Source of the DNA: a virus
IMG/VR virus record: IMGVR_UViG_3300034104_003218
Location: 1 to 36,817 of that record
Direction: 5' to 3' (one strand)
Length of the DNA stretch: 36,817 nucleotides
Below are positions 30,166 through 36,106 of this stretch, in pieces (within the stretch, counting starts at the first letter, position 1; the number at the start of each line of letters is the position of its first letter). The notes under the pieces were generated by a model that was not told the origin of the DNA, did no database searches, and saw only the letters and a list, made by a program, of their open reading frames with translations. A program made the position numbers and the translations under genes.

Positions 30166-30911
30166 TTTTCTATCTTTAATGTTCTTAAATATGTTTTTCT
30201 TCCTATAGAAGATGTTATTGTAGCAATATGTACATTTAATGTATCTGATAAGTTTCTAGAATTAATAGTTCCTATAAATCTATGAAAGCAATCATATATT
30301 TTATATTTACCATTACTTGACTTGATTTGATTAAATATATTATTCCAATAAGCTTCTACATCTTCTGCTGATTCATTTTCATCAAGAAATATAAACTTAC
30401 TAGATTCTGAATCAATCAAGTTCTTTTTAAAAAACTTTACGTTCATCTTTCTATGAATGTTAGGAGCTGCAGTATTAAAATGTTCAGCACATTTATATAA
30501 ATCAGTAAAGCTTTGGTAGAACTCTCCATAGATAGTATAAACCATTACTTTTCTTTTAGGTGCAGAATTGCTCATTCTTACTTTAGTTTCATCAGAAACT
30601 GCACGTTTTCCTTCAGGACAAGTAGGATCAATGTTATATCCATGTTCTCTATTGTGGGTATCTAACATATTACACCAATAGTTTTCTTGAGAATAAATAT
30701 ATTCAGGGTTACATTCTTCAAGTGTTTCAAATATAAAGTTATGTTCTCCGTGTTTATTAAAAGAACTTTGTAGATGGGTATTATGATGAATACCCACTCT
30801 AAGTTTCCATTTATGCATACATAATCTATTATATAGATCTATAGTTGCACCAATGTAACTTTTATTTGTAACTACATTTTGAATAATGTAAACTCCTGAA
30901 CTCTTTCTCAT
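30162..30911 (-). CDS. GIY-YIG homing endonuclease upstream of DNA polymerase
   Basis: In this 249-residue protein the GIY-YIG domain is clear: GVYIIQN (6-12), KSYIGAT (17-23) with its Arg in DLYNRLCMHK, and the catalytic Glu in YSQENYWC near residue 77. The C-terminus has NUMOD-like repeats, KRKVMVYTIYGEFYQSFTDL with a helix-turn-helix and a second at GKYKIYDCFHRFIGTINSRN. It is free-standing, not in an intron, and occupies exactly the space between a Bacteroidota-type promoter and the polymerase start codon. Confidence 0.92.
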   Translation of the reverse strand: MRKSSGVYIIQNVVTNKSYIGATIDLYNRLCMHKWKLRVGIHHNTHLQSSFNKHGEHNFIFETLEECNPEYIYSQENYWCNMLDTHNREHGYNIDPTCPEGKRAVSDETKVRMSNSAPKRKVMVYTIYGEFYQSFTDLYKCAEHFNTAAPNIHRKMNVKFFKKNLIDSESSKFIFLDENESAEDVEAYWNNIFNQIKSSNGKYKIYDCFHRFIGTINSRNLSDTLNVHIATITSSIGRKTYLRTLKIEK

Positions 30912-30926
30912 AATGATATTATCTTA

Positions 30927-30964
30927 ATGATGCAAATATAAACATCATATTTGAAACTACCAAA
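30927..30964 (-). promoter_or_regulatory. Bacteroidota-type promoter with inverted repeat (copy C), for GIY-YIG gene and polymerase
   Basis: Minus strand: TTTG (30961-30964), 20 nt, TATATTTG (30933-30940), an exact match to the Bacteroidota primary sigma consensus TTTG/TAnnTTTG. ATGATG (30927-30932) and CATCAT (30943-30948) frame the -7 box as an inverted repeat. The box lies 21 nt before the ATG of the homing endonuclease gene. Confidence 0.78.
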
Positions 30965-30982
30965 TAAAGTTATCAACAAACT

Positions 30983-31273
30983 TTAGAATCTTTCTCTACT
31001 ATCTAACATTGCTTTGATTGACACTATTATAACATCTGGTGTAAATTCTACATCTTCATATAGAGTTATTTCATCTCTAATTTTATTTAACAAATCATAA
31101 GCCTCTATGTCTCCAAACTGTTTATTTAGATTATAAGCATGTGCTTCTGCCTCATTTAGTGTATTAAAAGATGTAATTTTTTGTCCATCTCTATAAACTG
31201 ATGTATCTTTCACATACCTTGCTGTTTTTGTATATGATCTTGTTGTGTCATAAATTATTACGTTTTCTTTCAT
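30983..31273 (-). CDS. Hypothetical protein, 96 residues
   Basis: The N-terminal part is beta-rich (NVIIYDTTRSYTKTARYVKD), with a possible repeat of small strand-turn units, then an ITSFNTLNEAEAHAYNLN helix as in short phage proteins annotated only as conserved. No function is known. It overlaps the membrane protein gene upstream by 4 nt and is the last gene before the polymerase promoter. Confidence 0.68.
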   Translation of the reverse strand: MKENVIIYDTTRSYTKTARYVKDTSVYRDGQKITSFNTLNEAEAHAYNLNKQFGDIEAYDLLNKIRDEITLYEDVEFTPDVIIVSIKAMLDSRERF

Positions 31274-31467
31274 GTTCTTGTTGATTTTTTATGTTCTTTC
31301 CAATCTAACCAAAAGCCTATTGCTACAATGATGTTCATTCCAAACGAGGCTATTATCTCATATATGTCCTCATATATGTTAGTAGTAAGATGGATATGTC
31401 CCACCATCCAGAAAGGAATAGCAAGGTTATTTGATATCCATCTTACTAAATAATTTATAAAGTTCAT
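31270..31467 (-). CDS. Small membrane protein, 65 residues
   Basis: Two hydrophobic stretches are visible: INYLVRWISNNLAIPFWMVG (4-23) and IIASFGMNIIVAIGFWLDW (about 38-56), with a basic, cytoplasmic-type C-terminus (KEHKKSTRT). Possible roles include a superinfection or lysis-related membrane factor, but nothing specific is shown. It directly follows a possible promoter. Confidence 0.65.
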   Translation of the reverse strand: MNFINYLVRWISNNLAIPFWMVGHIHLTTNIYEDIYEIIASFGMNIIVAIGFWLDWKEHKKSTRT

Positions 31468-31473
31468 AGCCTA

Positions 31474-31499
31474 CAAAGATAACTAAAATTATTATTATT
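31474..31499 (-). promoter_or_regulatory. Possible promoter or operator before the small membrane protein
   Basis: TATCTTTG (31474-31481) fits TAnnTTTG, with an ATTG about 19 nt upstream at the -33 place. The box ends only 6 nt before the ATG, so the transcript would be nearly leaderless, unlike other copies in this window. An 8 bp inverted repeat (ATAACTAA/TTAGTTAT) spans the area and could be an operator. Support is weak. Confidence 0.35.
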
Positions 31500-31515
31500 G
31501 CAATAACAAAGTTAG

Positions 31516-31965
31516 TTATTCTTCTAGTCCATCTTCTAATGTTTCATCCCAATCATCAAAATCATCTTCTGGTGCAATTGATAATACCACTCTATCATCA
31601 ATTATTACAAAATCATCTTCCACTTCATCATATTCAATATCAACGTACCCATCAAGTTCTCTTAATATGTAATTGATATCATCTAATGTAATATCTCTGT
31701 ACACATCTGTATTATCACCATCATCCCACCAAGCTATCTCATCATGTGTAGCAAGTAAATTTCCATCTTCATCAATAATGGCTAGTTCTACAGGAACACC
31801 ATGTTTGCTCATAAATGCATCTGGGTTTTCAGGTATTTCTTCTAGCTCAAATAACTCAATGTATGGTTCCATTACACCAACAGAAATTCTGTTAACGAAA
31901 AGCATACCTACCTCCAATTCTGAAGGCAGATAGCTATTAAATACAATTTCAGCTGACATCCACAT
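31516..31965 (-). CDS. Hypothetical acidic protein, 149 residues
   Basis: The protein is highly acidic, with the C-terminal third dominated by Asp and Glu (DVEDDFVII-like strands and a DDFDDWDETLEDGLEE tail). Such charge could mimic DNA, a strategy used by several phage anti-defence proteins, but no known family is recognised. The start overlaps the stop of the upstream gene (TAATG); Met3 is an alternative. Confidence 0.7.
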   Translation of the reverse strand: MWMSAEIVFNSYLPSELEVGMLFVNRISVGVMEPYIELFELEEIPENPDAFMSKHGVPVELAIIDEDGNLLATHDEIAWWDDGDNTDVYRDITLDDINYILRELDGYVDIEYDEVEDDFVIIDDRVVLSIAPEDDFDDWDETLEDGLEE

Positions 31966-32321
31966 TAGAAATCTTTTTTAGGTGTTGGTTCAGCAATTTG
32001 ATAAACACTATGACTACTTGCTAGTCTCAACAATATATGAAGCTGTTCAGCTTCTAGATAATCTAGATGTTTTTTAGCATTAATACCGATAATTTCTATA
32101 CCATTACCATTATCTACTAATTGCATTGCAACTTGTTTTTTTAAATTATCAGTCCATTCTTCATCATCACTGAAATATAGTGTATGAACAGTTATATTTG
32201 GTGCAGCTTCAAGTTTATGATAATCATACTCGTGTCTACTGTTGATGTAGATTTCTTCTCTATATAAGACACTGCTAGCATTGTCTATTACTTCTTGGAT
32301 TTCTTTGTTTAGTTTTGCCAT
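31965..32321 (-). CDS. Hypothetical protein, 118 residues
   Basis: I do not recognise this soluble alpha/beta protein (NKEIQEVIDNASSVLYREEI; NITVHTLYFSDDEEWTDNLK; KHLDYLEAEQLHILLRLASS). It is coupled to the acidic protein gene by a TAATG overlap and lies one base after the next gene. Confidence 0.7.
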   Translation of the reverse strand: MAKLNKEIQEVIDNASSVLYREEIYINSRHEYDYHKLEAAPNITVHTLYFSDDEEWTDNLKKQVAMQLVDNGNGIEIIGINAKKHLDYLEAEQLHILLRLASSHSVYQIAEPTPKKDF

Positions 32322-32322
32322 G

Positions 32323-32637
32323 TTATTTTTTTGTTATTAAGGTTAATGTTTTTTGATGTCCTTCAAGAGCATCTTCGTAAGATGTGTATCTTTCTTGATA
32401 TTGATCGTTTTCTCCTCCAAATATCATAGTTTCCCACAACACTGGTTTACTACTACCATAAGCATGATCTAATCCAAGAAACACTGTTGACACACGAACC
32501 TCATCACCATTGAGATCTGTTAGTTCGTCATATGCAACTCTTTTTCTATTTGGATTGTCTTCCATCCACTGTGCTGCTTCTAAATATGGTTTATGAATAG
32601 GTTTGTGATTGTTGTCTAATATATACCACTTACTCAT
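32323..32637 (-). CDS. Conserved phage protein with LGLDHAYG / WETMIFGG motifs, 104 residues
   Basis: The segment VSTVFLGLDHAYGSSKPVLW followed by ETMIFGG and YTSYEDALEGHQKT is a pattern I know from many unrelated phages and prophages, always without a known function. The fold appears beta-rich with a C-terminal helix. It overlaps the upstream gene by 4 nt. Confidence 0.75.
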   Translation of the reverse strand: MSKWYILDNNHKPIHKPYLEAAQWMEDNPNRKRVAYDELTDLNGDEVRVSTVFLGLDHAYGSSKPVLWETMIFGGENDQYQERYTSYEDALEGHQKTLTLITKK

Positions 32638-32897
32638 AATTTTGATGTTAATTGTTTCATTTCAATAATAATTTCGTCTATTGTTCTCTCATCTTCAACT
32701 AAATGATCAAGTATTTCTGGATAAGGATAGCTCCATAGTCCTACACCTTTATCAAAATGTACAGTGCATGAATTTGGAGTCTGGCTTATTATTTCTGCTT
32801 CTTTACCAATAAAATTCTTCATACTATAAGTAAAACCTGGACCACCAGAAAACTTAAAACCATACATTTTCTTTCCTACTAAATTTTTGTCTTCCAT
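32634..32897 (-). CDS. Hypothetical protein, 87 residues, paralogue of its neighbour
   Basis: It begins EDKNLVGKKMYGFKF and ends IDEIIIEMKQLTSKL; the neighbour upstream begins IGKNDIIGKELRIED and ends IEDLIKEMKQLISQI. The middle (GKEAEIISQTPNSCTVHFDK) suggests an SH3-like barrel. The two genes share 16 identical bases at their 3' ends. They look like an old tandem duplication. No function is known. Confidence 0.7.
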   Translation of the reverse strand: MEDKNLVGKKMYGFKFSGGPGFTYSMKNFIGKEAEIISQTPNSCTVHFDKGVGLWSYPYPEILDHLVEDERTIDEIIIEMKQLTSKL

Positions 32898-33178
32898 TAG
32901 ATTTGTGATATTAATTGTTTCATTTCTTTTATCAGGTCTTCAATAGATTTATCGTAGTTTCTGTGTTGATCAATTATGAACCTCTTAGGAAATATCTGTT
33001 TGTTAGGTTTCCCTTCAATAGTTTCTACATAAACATAATCTTTATTGTTATGATATTCAACCACTCTAACGAGTTGTCCTATCATTTTCCTGTGTGCAGG
33101 ATTGCAAGATAATACTGAATCTTTAAATGTGTCTTCTATACGAAGTTCTTTTCCTATTATGTCATTTTTACCAATCAT
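32897..33178 (-). CDS. Hypothetical protein, 93 residues, paralogue of its neighbour
   Basis: A small beta-rich barrel (GQLVRVVEYHNNKDYVYVET) with a C-terminal amphipathic helix is likely. It shares the start pattern K-N-x-x-G-K and the EMKQL end with the following gene. It joins both neighbours with 1 nt overlaps, so three small proteins are translated in series. Confidence 0.7.
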   Translation of the reverse strand: MIGKNDIIGKELRIEDTFKDSVLSCNPAHRKMIGQLVRVVEYHNNKDYVYVETIEGKPNKQIFPKRFIIDQHRNYDKSIEDLIKEMKQLISQI

Positions 33179-33411
33179 CAGTATCCTGCTAGTTTAGATA
33201 ACATACCATCTTGCTCTAATAAATAGGCAAGTTCACTTTCTTCTTTGCATGTAAGTTTTTGCATAGAAGAAATAAGATTTATTCTATCGTATGTAATGTT
33301 ATTACCATACAATGCTTTCACCTTCTGTCCTATTTCTAGGAGCTCTGTGACATTAAAATTATCTACAGGGTTGTTATGATCATCAACCCATCTTCCTTGA
33401 ATAATTTTCAT
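33178..33411 (-). CDS. Hypothetical protein, 77 residues
   Basis: This is a small protein with an N-terminal strand (KIIQGRWVDDHNNPVDNFNV) and helices (VTELLEIGQKVKALYG; ESELAYLLEQDGMLSKL). No family is recognised. It overlaps the regulator gene upstream by 4 nt. Confidence 0.68.
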   Translation of the reverse strand: MKIIQGRWVDDHNNPVDNFNVTELLEIGQKVKALYGNNITYDRINLISSMQKLTCKEESELAYLLEQDGMLSKLAGY

Positions 33412-33614
33412 AATTTTTCTATTTTAATTGTTAGTTTTTTCCCTAATTTGTTACAAAATTTTTCTAATTGATCTAATGATAAATCCAAATTACCACTTAA
33501 CCATTGTGAAATGTTTGGTGTATGTTTTTCATAACCAAGAATTTTACAAAATTCTGTTTGAGAACAATTATGTTCTAAATAAATATCCCAAAGAATTTTA
33601 TTAGTTTGTTTCAT
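33408..33614 (-). CDS. Xre-type helix-turn-helix regulator, 68 residues
   Basis: The protein consists of one HTH_3-type domain: NCSQTEFCKILGYEKHTPNI forms helices 2 and 3, followed by SQWLSGNLDLSLDQLEKFCN, the recognition helix and helix 4. It lacks a dimerisation tail. It may repress early promoters of this phage; the inverted-repeat promoter boxes in the window are possible targets, though no link is shown. Confidence 0.82.
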   Translation of the reverse strand: MKQTNKILWDIYLEHNCSQTEFCKILGYEKHTPNISQWLSGNLDLSLDQLEKFCNKLGKKLTIKIEKL

Positions 33615-33771
33615 AAGGTAATTCTTTTATAGATGTTATACGTTTATATATAAAAAATTTAATATTAAATTTATTTAAAGCTTCTTGAATAGTATTAGCA
33701 TCAATAATAGTTTCTAAATCATGACATTCATCATTTTTTTCTTTTAAATAACATATTAGATATTTTCTCAT
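33601..33771 (-). CDS. Small protein, 56 residues
   Basis: The sequence (RKYLICYLKEKNDECHDLET, then ANTIQEALNKFNIKFFIYKR) suggests a beta-alpha-beta fold. It overlaps the regulator gene by 14 nt and precedes it in the transcript. No family is recognised. Confidence 0.55.
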   Translation of the reverse strand: MRKYLICYLKEKNDECHDLETIIDANTIQEALNKFNIKFFIYKRITSIKELPYETN

Positions 33772-33773
33772 TT

Positions 33774-33953
33774 TTATTTCTTTTTAAATTTGATTTCTAA
33801 TGATTCCATTATTTCTTCAAAATCTTTTTTCTTTAGTGTCTTAGGTTTGTTAATGTACAACACATGTGTTGAACTTCCCTCATTGGTAATAAAAGATACA
33901 ATTCCTGTATCTTTTTTGAGAATCACTCTCTTTGTTTCTTGTAATAAACTCAT
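33774..33953 (-). CDS. Small basic protein, 59 residues
   Basis: This is a beta-rich, Lys-rich protein (RVILKKDTGIVSFITNEGSS, then VLYINKPKTLKKKDFEEIME). No family is recognised. It lies 2 nt from genes on both sides in the tightly packed early-type block. Confidence 0.55.
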   Translation of the reverse strand: MSLLQETKRVILKKDTGIVSFITNEGSSTHVLYINKPKTLKKKDFEEIMESLEIKFKKK

Positions 33954-33955
33954 TA

Positions 33956-34156
33956 TTATTTTATTTTACGTTTTTTATACTCTTCATCTAATGCTTGATC
34001 AGGACTGTACACTTTAGAACATTTTCCACAAATCATATTTTCACCATCTTCAGTATATGTATTTACATATTCACCTTCTTTTATGTATTTGCTACAAGTT
34101 TTGCAATTACATGCGTTTGTCGTTCCACAATATGGACAATTAAAGGATCCCATCAT
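33956..34156 (-). CDS. Zinc-ribbon protein, 66 residues
   Basis: It has CPYCGTTNACNCKTC in the N-terminal half and CGKC in the second, so up to six Cys in CxxC-type pairs that should bind one or two zinc ions. The rest is charged. Small zinc ribbons in phages may bind RNA polymerase or nucleic acids; no target is visible. It overlaps the phosphoesterase gene by 4 nt. Confidence 0.75.
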   Translation of the reverse strand: MMGSFNCPYCGTTNACNCKTCSKYIKEGEYVNTYTEDGENMICGKCSKVYSPDQALDEEYKKRKIK

Positions 34157-34626
34157 ATTTTTATTAATTTAGAAAATTCAACTGGTGTGTAATCTATCAT
34201 CTCAGCACATACGTTAATATAACGTGGATCATCAATATTATTTTCATGAACATGTCCATGAATGTTATATGAATATCTGAATTCAAGTTGTGAAGGATGT
34301 ATAGGACAATGTGTAAGTATAGCCATTTTCTTGTAGTCAATCATTCCTGACACACTATGTACATAGTTTAACATCTCTCTTACATGTCTTCTCTCATCAT
34401 GATTACCAAGAACAACATGTATTATTCCTTGTAATCTGTTTAAGATTTCATAATTTTTCTTTTCCATTGTAATATCACCAAGCAAATACACTGCATCTTT
34501 TTTAGATACAGTGTTATTCCAGTTTTTTACAATAAGTTCATTCATCTCTTCTGCAGATGAAAATCCTCTGTGTTTTGCCATATTCTCATGATGAAAATGT
34601 GGATCACTAAATAAATATGCACTCAT
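34153..34626 (-). CDS. Calcineurin-like metallophosphoesterase
   Basis: In this 157-residue protein all metal motifs are present in order: SDPHFHH (Asp8, His10), LGDIT (Asp51), LGNHDE (Asn75, His76), THCPIH (His106) and HGHVH (His125, His127). The small size matches phage and YfcE-type phosphodiesterases, which act on cyclic nucleotides or nucleic acid ends. Degradation of a host signal nucleotide is a possibility but the substrate cannot be read. It overlaps the neighbours by 4 nt on both sides. Confidence 0.9.
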   Translation of the reverse strand: MSAYLFSDPHFHHENMAKHRGFSSAEEMNELIVKNWNNTVSKKDAVYLLGDITMEKKNYEILNRLQGIIHVVLGNHDERRHVREMLNYVHSVSGMIDYKKMAILTHCPIHPSQLEFRYSYNIHGHVHENNIDDPRYINVCAEMIDYTPVEFSKLIKI

Positions 34627-34742
34627 GATTTTACAGGTTTAGGTGTACATACATGACCATCACTCCATTTAATACCTGGAGGAGGTGTTAATTCTGGTGA
34701 GCTGTATTTTGTACCACACTCACTACATTCAAATTTGTTCAT
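34623..34742 (-). CDS. Small zinc-finger-like protein, 39 residues
   Basis: This is a very short frame (NKFECSECGTKYSSPELTPP, then GIKWSDGHVCTPK). The CxxC pair with a later H-x-C can bind one zinc. ATGA overlap with the phosphoesterase gene and close spacing upstream (2 nt) support that it is translated. Confidence 0.55.
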   Translation of the reverse strand: MNKFECSECGTKYSSPELTPPPGIKWSDGHVCTPKPVKS

Positions 34743-34744
34743 GT

Positions 34745-34924
34745 CTATTTGTTTTTGTGTTTGGTTTTTCTTGAAAATTTATAAGGACTACACATATAAC
34801 AACTACAAGGTTGTCCAGTGGTTCTATAGCAATTAAAATTACCTTCTTTAGTTGTTAATCCTAATTGGTTTAGTCTTTTCTTAAACTTCAACATCTTTAG
34901 TTCAAATCTTCTTTTTTTATCCAT
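34745..34924 (-). CDS. Small basic protein with PCSC-x-MC motif, 59 residues
   Basis: It starts with a basic helix (DKKRRFELKMLKFKKRLNQL) and ends with CYRTTGQPCSCYMCSPYKFS. The PCSCxMC cluster is shared with small basic proteins I recall from Bacteroidota and their phages; its role is unknown. It is the first gene after a terminator-like hairpin 26 nt upstream. Confidence 0.65.
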   Translation of the reverse strand: MDKKRRFELKMLKFKKRLNQLGLTTKEGNFNCYRTTGQPCSCYMCSPYKFSRKTKHKNK

Positions 34925-34950
34925 ATCATATATTATTAATTTTAAGAAAT

Positions 34951-34973
34951 AAGGGCTCCACTACAGAGCCCTT
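34951..34973 (-). terminator. Terminator-like hairpin
   Basis: On the minus strand AAGGGCTC and GAGCCCTT form an 8 bp stem with loop TGTAGTG, followed by ATTTCTT. It ends the transcript of the 34986-35132 gene. The loop is nearly the same as in the hairpin at 35745-35767 (TGTAATG). Confidence 0.7.
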
Positions 34974-34985
34974 GAATTCCCCTCC

Positions 34986-35132
34986 TTAATAACCCAACTG
35001 TTCTAGTTGGTCTATATTGGCTTCTACAATGTACACACCCTGTGCCATTGTACATACAAATGCTATACACATAGCAAATGCTAATTTTCTAAATTGCCAG
35101 AATTCCACTGGACTTAATTCAATTGTTTTCAT
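34986..35132 (-). CDS. Small single-pass membrane protein, 48 residues
   Basis: Residues about 13-36 (FRKLAFAMCIAFVCTMAQGV) form a hydrophobic segment, preceded by a short polar start and followed by an acidic tail (EANIDQLEQLGY). It may be a membrane-anchored or exported small protein. It is preceded by a 17 bp leader repeat (35140-35156) that is also found before the gene at 35340-35708. Confidence 0.55.
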   Translation of the reverse strand: MKTIELSPVEFWQFRKLAFAMCIAFVCTMAQGVYIVEANIDQLEQLGY

Positions 35133-35139
35133 TTCTATT

Positions 35140-35156
35140 GTTATTAAGGATTAATA
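35140..35156 (-). repeat. Leader repeat, copy 1
   Basis: GTTATTAAGGATTAATA on the plus strand (minus strand TATTAATCCTTAATAAC) lies 8 nt before the start codon of the 48-residue membrane protein. An identical copy is at 35718-35734, before another gene, and the similarity extends a few bases further upstream. Confidence 0.6.
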
Positions 35157-35160
35157 AACA

Positions 35161-35361
35161 TTATAAGTTCTTTTCATTCAACACTTTCACCTTTGGTGAT
35201 TGTGAAGCAGGAATAGAATGTGTGAGTTGTAACAAAGCTAGTCTAATAATAATATTAGCTGATTCATTAAGTGCTTTAGCTTTAGCTATTGATCTCTCGC
35301 CTGATTCTAATTTTTCATAGTTATCAAGCATTTTCTTTGTTAGTTTTGTAATTGTTGACAT
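35161..35361 (-). CDS. Hypothetical helical protein, 66 residues
   Basis: The protein is almost entirely helical (TITKLTKKMLDNYEKLESGE; AKAKALNESANIIIRLALLQ). No family is recognised. It overlaps the zinc-finger gene upstream by 22 nt. Confidence 0.6.
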   Translation of the reverse strand: MSTITKLTKKMLDNYEKLESGERSIAKAKALNESANIIIRLALLQLTHSIPASQSPKVKVLNEKNL

Positions 35362-35708
35362 AATCTGTAGGTTTTAAGTTGAATTCTTTTTAATTCTATA
35401 AGTTCTTGTGGTATTGATTCTTTTGGAATTTTTACTATTTTTTGAATTTGTCTTCTTATATAAAAATCAGTAAGTTTATCTACACCTTTTTTAAGAGATT
35501 TGCTACAATCTAATAGACGTTTCTTTTTATCTTTTAGATAATTTAACCTACGTTCAATTTTTCTTTTTTCTTGATACCTTTCTTTATATATCTCTCTTTC
35601 ACAATATTTACACATTGAACGTTTATTGTCTTTACCACCTCTATGAAACAAATAAGAATCTAAAGACTTAGTTTCTTTGCACTTTGTGCATGTTTTGGTT
35701 ATTTCCAT
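35340..35708 (-). CDS. Zinc-finger protein with long basic coiled region, 122 residues
   Basis: The N-terminus has CTKCKETKSLDSYLF and SMCKYCEREIYKERY, two CxxC pairs spaced as in the small zinc ribbons found near HNH nucleases in phages, followed by a basic helix (KRKIERRLNYLKDKKKRLL). The catalytic His-Asn-His residues of an HNH enzyme are not present, so it is more likely a binding protein. A copy of the 17 bp leader repeat lies 9 nt upstream of the start. Confidence 0.72.
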   Translation of the reverse strand: MEITKTCTKCKETKSLDSYLFHRGGKDNKRSMCKYCEREIYKERYQEKRKIERRLNYLKDKKKRLLDCSKSLKKGVDKLTDFYIRRQIQKIVKIPKESIPQELIELKRIQLKTYRLCQQLQN

Positions 35709-35717
35709 TGTTATTTA

Positions 35718-35734
35718 GTTATTAAGGATTAATA
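35718..35734 (-). repeat. Leader repeat, copy 2
   Basis: This is the second identical 17 bp copy, between the terminator hairpin at 35745-35767 and the start codon of the zinc-finger gene. Being directly downstream of a terminator it could include promoter or ribosome-loading signals. Confidence 0.6.
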
Positions 35735-35744
35735 CATAATAAGA

Positions 35745-35767
35745 AAAGCCTCCATTACAGAGGCTTT
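35745..35767 (-). terminator. Terminator-like hairpin after the RNA block
   Basis: Minus strand AAAGCCTC and GAGGCTTT pair over 8 bp with loop TGTAATG, followed by TCTTATT. It would end transcripts carrying the tmRNA and tRNA-like element. Confidence 0.75.
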
Positions 35768-35932
35768 AATAGGACTTTCTCCCTTGGGAGATGTCAATTG
35801 TTGAGATTGGCACTAGTAAAACCCAAACCATAAAGTACTCAACTCCTTCTCTGCGTGGAAAGGACTTAACATTCGTGGTATGCAAACTACCCAATGTCTG
35901 TTACTGTACTATTTGCATCAAGTAACTGCTGT
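35768..35932. other. Non-coding stretch between terminator and tRNA-like element
   Basis: I find no convincing gene here; the longest minus-strand frame with a start is under 25 codons. Two hairpins are visible: GAC-A-TCTCCC-AA-GGGAGA-AA-GTC at about 35789-35812 and a GTTACT/AGTAAC pair at about 35901-35927. This may be a third structured RNA or a spacer. Confidence 0.4.
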
Positions 35933-36032
35933 GATTGAGACAGGATTTGAACCTGTAAGTGTATTGAAGCTTCGCAGGCATACACAACCATTTGTTGCTT
36001 ACTTCTTGCGTTTACCATTTCGCCACTCAATC
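35933..36032 (-). tRNA. tRNA-like element, anticodon not assignable
   Basis: A perfect 7 bp acceptor stem (GATTGAG/CTCAATC), a D-arm (GCG-AAATGGTAAA-CGC) and a canonical T-arm (ACAGG-TTCAAAT-CCTGT) are all present at the right spacing; the opening TGGCGAAATGGTAAACGC resembles tRNA-Leu. The 51 nt between D-arm and T-arm cannot be folded into a normal 5 bp, 7 nt anticodon arm, and are 12 or more nt longer than in class II tRNAs. A GTGTAT/ATACAC pair may be an extended variable arm. It may be a tRNA with an insertion, a decayed tRNA or a tRNA mimic. CCA is not encoded. Confidence 0.5.
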
Positions 36033-36039
36033 ATTAAAT

Positions 36040-36066
36040 CCCTACACACTTGAGACATGTGTAGGG
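36040..36066 (-). other. Hairpin between tmRNA and tRNA-like element
   Basis: CCCTACACA and TGTGTAGGG form a 9 bp stem with a 9 nt loop, not followed by a T tract. A processing site between two stable RNAs is the simplest reading. Confidence 0.5.
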
Positions 36067-36106
36067 AAATGGTAAAAGTTATGTACAATGCAAAAGACAT
36101 AACTAG

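Noticed and set aside
30162-30911. Second GIY-YIG gene as an intron in the polymerase gene
   Set aside because: The polymerase frame is complete, including its exonuclease motifs, and starts after the endonuclease stop.
35880-36053. 57-codon plus-strand frame containing IETGFEPVS
   Set aside because: ETGFEPVS-type peptides are the familiar antisense translation of a tRNA T-arm; this is the shadow of the tRNA-like element.
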